From contig CM037467.1 in assembly GCA_021014325.1 (NCBI GenBank), positions 4,836,001 through 4,900,000 of the forward strand: a stretch of 64,000 nucleotides of DNA. The letters are read 5' to 3'. The position numbers were made by a program, and so were the translations under genes. Of the stretch, positions 33,764 to 64,000 are shown one piece after another (position 1 is the first letter of the stretch; each line of letters starts with the position of its first letter). The notes under the pieces were generated by a model that worked only from the letters and a program-made list of their open reading frames with translations, ran no database searches and was not told where the DNA came from. The DNA comes from Plazaster borealis. Taxonomy: Eukaryota > Echinodermata > Asteroidea > Forcipulatida > Labidiasteridae.

Positions 33764-34898
33764 GGTATCTGTATAAGAACAAAGACAGAATGAACACAGA
33801 CATTAGAGGTATGGTCAAGTTTGTGGGTGCTGAGTTTGCTAGGCGCCGAGATTGTGGGTGCCGAGTTTACAAGGTGCCGAGTTTGTTGGTGCCGAATTTG
33901 CAAGGTGTCGAAGTGACCAGTTACAAGTGGTTACCACTGCCACCTACTGCCAAATGTGTTTTGTCAACTTGTAGTCTGGTGCTGAAACCTTAGATATTAA
34001 GTGGTTTGTGTAGTCTGGTACCTTAGATATTAAGTGGTACTTAAGCTCAACATGTGTTGGATACCAGGCAATATCGGCCTGTAGTCGACAAATCGGCCTC
34101 TAGCCGACGATGTTTAAATGAGTGATTGTCAGCTCGGAGGTTCTTCATTGCACAAAATCATTTTAATGCACTCGCCACACAATCATGCATATTTGTGAAT
34201 AGTGGGGGGGGAAGGGGGATTCCGGCAACAAAAAAACTTGAGTTTTCATTCGAAAGATCATCACAGTTCCTGATGCTACTTATGTGGGGTTAGGCCGCTA
34301 CTACGCTAGGGCTAAGATGCAGAGGGAGTCCAGCCTATTATTGGTACTATTTTATTTGTTATGGGCATGATGGGGCTACACTAGACCCAGTAACTGGGGC
34401 GCTGTACTCCTTTTTTGAAATTTTGACATTTTCGGTCGTACTAGCGCCCCAGCGTATCGAAGTATATTCCCCGAAGTTTCTTCAATTTAGACGGGTGCCT
34501 TGCCTCTACCGTGATAACAGGGCGGTTGAGGCAGGACACCCGTCTAAAATTGGACAGGTGTCCTGCCTCAACTTCGCTAATGAACGAGCCATTATTCAGG
34601 TTAAACGTACAGCTGACATATGAAGCCCATATAGCTGTAATAATAGTCATAAGTTTATCAAAACGTGTCAAAAATAATCGCCCAATTGCATCAAAACAAA
34701 CGCACCACCGCCGCCTACTTGTAAGCCTTGATCAAGGCGTTGGAGTTTTTTTTCTCAATTTTATTTATTGTTTTCATTTTTATTTTATTTGCGCCGCGCT
34801 ACCCACCCGAGCTACCAACCCGCCCGAGCTGTGTGCATGGTGTGTGTGTGTGCAGTACGGTATGCGCGTGCTCGTGTGAGCTGTATGCGTGTACTCAC

Positions 34899-34990
34899 CG
34901 AATCAATGCCTTGACGGTTCTGTCTCGAAGCCAATGACTCATTACTATAATGCGCGTGAAAGGCGAGACCCCATTGGTCAGTGGCGGAAG
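34899..34990 (-). promoter_or_regulatory. CCDC47: Probable non-coding first exon and core promoter of CCDC47
   Basis: The coding exon of CCDC47 opens directly after a good acceptor (TTCTTATACAG, exon base 33768), five bases before the ATG, so an upstream non-coding exon is required. The best donor on this strand is at 34898/34899, where exon sequence ending GATTCG is followed by GTGAGTAC. Just upstream on the same strand lie an ATTATAG box and a CCAATGGGG (CCAAT-type) element within about 80 bases. This gives a 5' intron of about 1.1 kb. The start site is inferred, not seen. Confidence 0.5.
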
Positions 34991-37140
34991 TCTTGTTTAC
35001 TCATTCTTATGAATATGCATGCAGTATCCAGATGTGGCTACTGCACTGGCGCGCCGGTTTGAATTTGGGAATACTTTGTTAAATAATATCTATCTGAAAA
35101 TGTTGCGTATTCTCCTCAGCTGAGCGAGACAATGAGGGCATGGAAGGAATTAAACATGAGGTTGCGTGGATCAATTTGTTACATACATTACACACACCGT
35201 TTTCCAGCAGGAAGACGCTTTTCTGATGTGTTTTTTGTAACGACGTAAGGCCCGATTGACCATCTCCTGTCTCCATCTTGCATCATTAAACAGTGATTTA
35301 ATCATTGTTGGTGCATTCATTGAAGGTAAAAATATACAAAACAAAGACCTCAATAAACTACATGTTGATTGTTTCATGAAGGCATATAGCTCTTTGCACT
35401 TTTTATATCATTTGGGTCGCCCCACTGAAAAAAGAGCTGCCTAACACCAAATTTTCCAAGTACACTCACTAGAACAGGGTAGCTAAAAATCTATTTCACA
35501 TGTATCATGTGTGGCTGTATCATGTCAATTTTTGTTCAGCAGTAAATTCTTATAAGACCCTGTCTGAGAACAATTCAAAAGTGTGAAGACGGTGTCAGTG
35601 GCTGCACAGAGACGGACTTCGAGAGGACATGTCTGGAACACACAGATGCAGAAACTACATCAACTCCAGAATTAATAACCAAAAGAATGGTGAATGATCA
35701 GGGTAGTCCAATGAGGGAACTTGAGTGCAGCGCATAAAGCTCCAGGGGCCGCGCCCGGGTTCAACACTTGTGAGCTGACTGACCAGCCTCTCAGATTACC
35801 AGTCCAAAATGGCTGAGACAATGCTACACACAAACGCCATTAAGTCGGTAACTACTCACATCGCATCACATACAGCAAGCATGATATAAGGTCATAGTGA
35901 GAGAAGCTCGTGATTGGACGTCAAAATGAATAATTCATTTGCTTCCCATCCTGTGTTGTCTGCATAGGTCTGACGTAATATTTAAATATTCATGAGCTGC
36001 ATACTAGCATATCCGAGAGCCCCCCATTTTCGTCCAATATTGGACGAAAATATCAAGAAACACATTAAACCCGGAAGTTACAGGGGAATACAGACCCGTC
36101 ATCCGTCAAGGCTATCGGCCTGACGGCCTCCGCATGCGGAGAGTGGTACGACGAGTGCGGATGACCTGCGCACACAGTATGGTACGGGCGTCGTGCGACG
36201 TGATACATTACGCACAGTGTATACGGGTGTGTTTACGGCGTCTTTTTTTGAGTGAAAAATGCGACTGCCTTGATCAAGGCTAACATCGCTACTACTTCCT
36301 ACTCATCATACACACATGGATTACCAATAGCACGTACATGTACGTACGGACGTACATGTACATGTACGTTACAGCCAGCCGGCCAGCCACTGTATTTTAA
36401 CGGCACATTTCTACGCGACATTGCTTTGTTTTTAATCATTAATACAAACGTGAGGCACAATAATAATTTCAAATTTAGTATTAAGAGTAAACACTACAAA
36501 CTATGATAAACAATTCAGAGACATCTTATACACTTAAGAATGATTAGAATTATACTTTACCAGGACAAAAGCGAAAGCATGAACTACTCCACGCATCGAG
36601 AATTAATAATTACAATACCAGCAATTTTATTGTAAGACAGATCGGTTCCCATACCACATTACACGACTTTATCATGCATGGAGCATGGAGCAATCAGGAA
36701 CCCGTCTAAATTTTATTAAAACAGCGCCCTCTCGTGATGAACATTCATCCCCCTACCTCCCTCTCCTCCGACCAACTGTTCTCTAGCATTCTCGAGAAGA
36801 CGATCAGCTGGCTATCTGTTCGAAAACCTGAAACCTAATTAGTTCCTATATAGGCTAACCACGCCCAACCCTGTTTGTTCTCATCAGTCGCCCTCATTCA
36901 CACAAAAAAGCGCGATTGGGACCCACAACATTTGTTTTACATTGTCTTGATTTTCTCCGAGGGTCCTTGCTCTATGCTCCGAGAGCAAGAAAAATAGGCC
37001 CTATGTCTTTGTTATTCTTTCTGTTAGCCAGCTCTGATGGCATTTGTGACAATTGACGACATTATTAATATCATTTGCAAATCGGTTTGATAATTATTCG
37101 TCAGGTCAGTATGCATGTTGGTCGCTTCTGTATTCTTTAA

Positions 37141-37437
37141 CCCTTTAGAGACCATTCATTTCTGTATAATCATCACAAAACGCCCAGACATTTGCATATA
37201 TTGTTCATTTCTGTAATCAAACTTTTTCAGTAAAAATGTCAACAGAAATAACATGAAACAGAAAATTTAGTTTTGTATTTAGAAATTGGGATACTGTGTT
37301 AACATACTACATTGGAAAAATGTCATATCCGGACATGACTTTACGTTGACCTCTTTATGTGAATGGAAGTAGGTCAAACCTTGCGGTTGCTATGGGCAGT
37401 TTGGTACATGCCGCTTGTGGCCGCTCTGGTCTCCGGG
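37141..37437. mobile_element. piggyBac-like MITE, 297 bases, TTAA flanks
   Basis: TTAA at 37137-37140 and 37438-37441 bracket an element starting CCCTTTAGAGACC and ending GGTCTCCGGG (inverse CCCGGAGACC). TTAA target sites plus CCC ends are the piggyBac signature. No transposase frame is present. Its length equals that of the unrelated-sequence element at 56437-56733. Confidence 0.7.
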
Positions 37438-37496
37438 TTAAAGAATATTGAAGTGTATTTTAGGAAAAGCCGCGGGGGAAAAACCATCCTGGATTG

Positions 37497-37593
37497 TAGA
37501 CCCAGTAACGACCCAGTAACGACCGATAATGTCAAAATTCGAAATGTCAAAATTCGAAAAAACGAGTACAGCGCCCCAGTTACTGGGTCTACC
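37497..37593. mobile_element. Short foldback with GTAGACCCAGTAAC ends
   Basis: GTAGACCCAGTAAC and GTTACTGGGTCTAC are inverted ends; inside, GTCAAAATTCGAAAT is tandemly duplicated. A relative near 34390-34450 has AGACCCAGTAACTGGGGCGC and GCGCCCCAG arms. Confidence 0.65.
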
Positions 37594-37700
37594 TGGATTG
37601 CTATTTCGCCCGGGCAAGTTCTCGCCCGGCACGAAATCTGCCCGGGGATTTGGTGAACGGGCGCGAATAGACCCGTACCACCCGCGGGGGGGGGGGGGTG

Positions 37701-37921
37701 TTTACACCGCAGCGAGGGGTTTCGTACTGAAATACTGCCAATTCCTGTCTTGAGATGAGACTACAAACATGTATGCCTATAAAGGGAATAGGTTTACCAT
37801 GGAGGTAGGAATGGTCAGGGTTAGGGTTAGAGTTAGAGTTTTTAGGGTTAGGGTTAGGGTTTAGGGTTACGTAGACGAAATTGACAGTGTTACAGTACAA
37901 AACCCCTCGCTGCGGTGTAAA
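37701..37921. repeat. Hairpin with TTAGGG-type repeats in the loop
   Basis: Left arm TTTACACCGCAGCGAGGGGT pairs with ACCCCTCGCTGCGGTGTAAA-type right arm (37893-37921, with one or two mismatches). The 160-base middle includes several TTAGGG units at 37816-37870 with TTAGAG variants. G runs of 9 to 13 flank both sides. Confidence 0.75.
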
Positions 37922-38103
37922 AAAAGAAATAATGTCCGCGGGGGGGGGTGGGGGTACCCTATTTGCCAACAATTTGCCTACAGAGGGCGTTTTGTAGACT
38001 TGTGTTTGCATTCAAAGCAAAGTCTGACCATCGACGGTCTGACAAAAGCAAACAACTTGTGTGTGTGACAGCCGGGCCGGCCCCGACATTCATTCCTGAG
38101 ACC

Positions 38104-38445
38104 ATGGAGCTATGCTCCATGATGACTGATACAAAAGACTGTGGTAGGCCTAGTGTTACGTGCACTGTATGGCCGAACTTCGTACCTGCTAATTTGCAAA
38201 GTTGTGGTGCAATCTGCTGTTTGGGCCTTCTGATCTTGGGTGCAAAGATAGGTCAAAATAAAATTGCAACATTGGTTGCAATACGCATGCTGCATCTATA
38301 CTACTGTGTGTTAGGCCTGTTCATTCTTTCAGTTGAACTGCCACGCTCGTCTTCGTCGTATCAACAACTGAACTGTTCGTCGGCTCGGCTGCTGGGTCTG
38401 CTTTTGTTGTCAAATATTTCGATATATGCCTACGCGTTAATTGAG
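38104..38445 (+). CDS. Unassigned membrane-protein-like exon or small ORF upstream of the ABC transporter
   Basis: An ATG in strong context (GAGACCATGG) opens a 114-codon frame rich in hydrophobic segments: AICCLGLLILGAK, LHLYYCVLGLFILSVEL and ARLLGLLLLSNISIYAYALIE. It ends at a good donor, GAG|GTAGGT (exon end 38445). If unspliced, the frame stops about ten codons later, giving a protein of roughly 124 residues. The layout (cysteine-rich N terminus, then about three helices) is loosely like the first half of an ABCC TMD0, but I see no diagnostic motif. Joining it to the ABC acceptor at 39589 puts the ABC ATG in another frame, so it is not an in-frame extension of that protein. It could be an alternative first exon, an upstream ORF, a separate small gene, or chance. 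Confidence 0.35.
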
Positions 38446-39592
38446 GTAGGTGAGCGAAACTGTACTAAATACTACTAATCTGAAAGTTGCACTCCAGTCT
38501 CATTGGTGGACAGCTAGTCGACTGGAAAGTGGAAGTACCTTTGTTTTTGATTTTGAAACCAATTATTCAAAGGGAATCGCAAGTTCGAGTGGAACAATAC
38601 AAACAAGTGCACGCATGTTGTCCTTTAAATTTGATCATGTTGTAGTTTAGTGAATGAATAGGGCCTATCAATAAATTAATATAAATAAATTATTTAAACA
38701 AAAAACATAATTCTGCCATGTAAAGGTATGCAGTATTTCAATCTGAAAAACCCATCTGTTTTTCAAAGCTTGATGATGACCTTTCTAAGATTAAGAATGA
38801 CAATTATGTTACTAGGCCTATAGTATTTTGTTTTTATTGTCAAAACCGAGATGATAATGCTCCGCTCTCAAAAATCAGGTCTCCTTTGGATTTGATTACA
38901 TGCTTTTGAATGCCTTATAATTAGCCCTGGTAGTGGTAGGCGTCAGTGTCTCTAAAAATACAGTGTGAACAAAATTTTAACTAATATTTTTTCATATTTT
39001 TACCTGATTTGAGAAGTTGAAATCCTGTTCATATATTCGTCATGTCCATAACTACACTTTTGATGGGTCCAAAAATAATAAATATATCCATGAATGACAT
39101 TATTTCCGAAAATAAATCGCAGATCCACGCTAGCGTTTAAAACATCAATCAGGTACTGATTTTCATGTGGGCACGTGTGCACACCCCCATGCGCGAAATG
39201 CGTACATTGTAGCAACTCCATCGACTTTCATCAAGTAATTTCACCAGGTAATTTCATCAAATGTGCATCAAAGGATTCTGAAGGACTGGGGCCAGCAGGC
39301 CCAAACAACACCAGGGTCAGGCCCAAACAAAAGATGTTTTTCATTAAAAAAGTTTTCTGAAGCCTGTGTTGATGTGTTTTATTGAAGTCCAGTTCTTCTG
39401 AGCTCTTGGACCAAGGTTCCACTAAAAAAAAAAAAAATTAGCAAATTCCCCACGGCAAAAAGTCTATGCTTTCACAAAACACATCTCACTTTTCTTAAAG
39501 GAAGCACATTGACCTTTTTCTCAAGTACCCTGAATTGTTCAAGTATCCTGCATTGCTTTCTCAACAACTTCCTGTCTTTTATTAACAGCACT

Positions 39593-63218
<23,626 letters not shown>

Positions 63219-63256
63219 GTACGTTGATCCTTTAACATGTCTTATATACGGCTCAA

Positions 63257-63677
63257 TTGCATAAAGGCGTGTCGTGGCCGAGCTGATAAGAACACCGGAC
63301 TCAAGCTCTGGTGTTTCTGATCAGCAGAGAGTGGGTTCGAGTCCCGGTCGTGACACTTGTGTCCTTAAGCAAGACACTTAACCATTATTGCTGCATCCTT
63401 CGGATGGGACATAAAGCCGTTGGTCTCTTGTGTTGTGTAATGCACGTAAAAGAACCCAGTGCATTTATCGTAAAGAGAAGGGGTTCGCCCCAGTGTTCCT
63501 GGTTTGATTGGCTGCATATTGCGCCACAGCACCTTGTAAACCATTACATGGTGCTTTAAAGGAATAGGTCTCATACTTTAACACGTAGTTCCGCATACCT
63601 TGCAGGAAAAAGTACTGAGCGCTTTGATACGCCTATCGGGTGTGATAAAGCGCTGTATAAGAACTCGGTATTATTAT
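63257..63677 (+). mobile_element. tRNA-derived SINE, family 1, full-length copy
   Basis: Head GCGTGTCGTGGCCGAGCTG, B box GGTTCGAGTCC, complete body and GCGCTGTATAAGAACTCGG end with an ATTATTATG tail. It follows ABC exon 16 by about 40 bases. Confidence 0.85.
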
Positions 63678-63943
63678 GATTATCATTACAAAGTCAGTAG
63701 GTCATGTGTAACTCATCATAGAATTAGTGATGGATGTGTCGGAACACACGCTCTGTGTGATTCTTGCACTTGATCCATGTGTCCAACTACGTAGAATGAA
63801 TCGCTCTGGCAATAAGAATCCACACAAATTGTTTTTAAGTTTGTTTGTTTGTTTGTTTGTTTGTTTGTTTATTTCATTTGTACAACAACAAAATTACAAA
63901 AATATTGATTATAAAGTTATAACAAAAATTAAATATAAATTAA

Positions 63944-64000
63944 AGGTATCATACACGTTTGGTAATGACTCAAAACAAATATTAGCATAAAAACTTACTT
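63944..64000 (-). mobile_element. TTAA MITE, family A, cut by the window edge
   Basis: After TTAA at 63940-63943 it reads AGGTATCATACACGTTTGG and continues AAAACAAATATTAGCATAAA, the complement of the right end of 2891-3244. Confidence 0.7.

Larger units (their letters stand above)
33769..39588. other. Divergent spacer between CCDC47 and the ABC transporter
   Basis: Besides the CCDC47 leader exon and the ORF at 38104, I see no gene. Repeats include a foldback at 34526-34573, elements with GTAGACCCAGTAAC ends at about 34390-34450 and 37497-37593, a 297-base piggyBac-like MITE (37141-37437), and a long hairpin with TTAGGG repeats (37701-37921). A GT run is at 34843-34853 and alternating ACGTACATGTACGT sequence at about 36330-36370. 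CpG-containing stretches at 34790-35060 and 36080-36250 suggest promoter DNA. Confidence 0.6.

Noticed and set aside
37601..38011. 136-codon minus-strand frame
   Set aside because: Driven by G/C runs and the TTAGGG hairpin; low-complexity translation.
39509..39592. Upstream in-frame extension of the SUR-like protein
   Set aside because: It starts at a non-AUG codon and crosses the polypyrimidine tract and acceptor at 39588; SUR proteins begin as MFNLDWEWFC does here.

Overview
This window looks like nuclear DNA of a marine invertebrate deuterostome, most likely an echinoderm and possibly a sea star. The signs are three multi-exon genes with clean GT-AG introns, AT-rich introns and spacers, and very many short inverted-repeat transposons and tRNA-derived SINEs. 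The species is an inference. There is no bacterial, phage or CRISPR content.

Three genes can be rebuilt exon by exon with continuous reading frames. (1) An SLC22 (organic cation/anion/carnitine) transporter lies on the + strand at 1648-13270, with nine coding exons and 546 residues. (2) CCDC47 (calumin, an ER membrane subunit of the PAT complex) lies on the - strand at 21210-33763, with twelve coding exons and 479 residues; a likely non-coding first exon ends at 34899. (3) A sulfonylurea-receptor-like ABC transporter (ABCC8/9 type) lies on the + strand from 39593 and runs off the right edge. The sixteen exons present encode TMD0, the L0 linker, TMD1, a linker and the whole of nucleotide-binding domain 1 (about 942 residues). 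TMD2 and NBD2 must lie beyond 64000. CCDC47 and the ABC transporter are divergently arranged across about 5.8 kb, and that spacer holds an unassigned membrane-protein-like ORF or exon at 38104-38445. The three genes have unrelated known roles (solute uptake, membrane-protein biogenesis, KATP-type channel regulation), and nothing suggests they form one system.

Layout: 1-1647 is upstream sequence; 1648-13270 is SLC22 with MITEs in its introns; 13271-21209 is a repeat-rich spacer with a 56-bp minisatellite; 21210-33763 is CCDC47, with a G-rich minisatellite, nested MITEs and a LINE tail in its introns; 33769-39588 is the divergent spacer with piggyBac-like MITEs and a TTAGGG-bearing hairpin; 39593-64000 is the ABC transporter, whose introns carry a 17-copy 36-bp minisatellite, a 140-bp satellite, LINE tails and many SINEs.

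The most informative non-genic signal is a set of MITE families that share AGG...CCT ends and are flanked on both sides by TTAA. They include nested, adjacent and chimeric copies, and one insertion whose empty site can be read from a related repeat in this same window. I found no convincing new biological system. The items most worth checking are the orphan exon at 38104, the GCATG-rich minisatellite next to ABC exon 2, and the SUR-like protein that lacks vertebrate SUR features.
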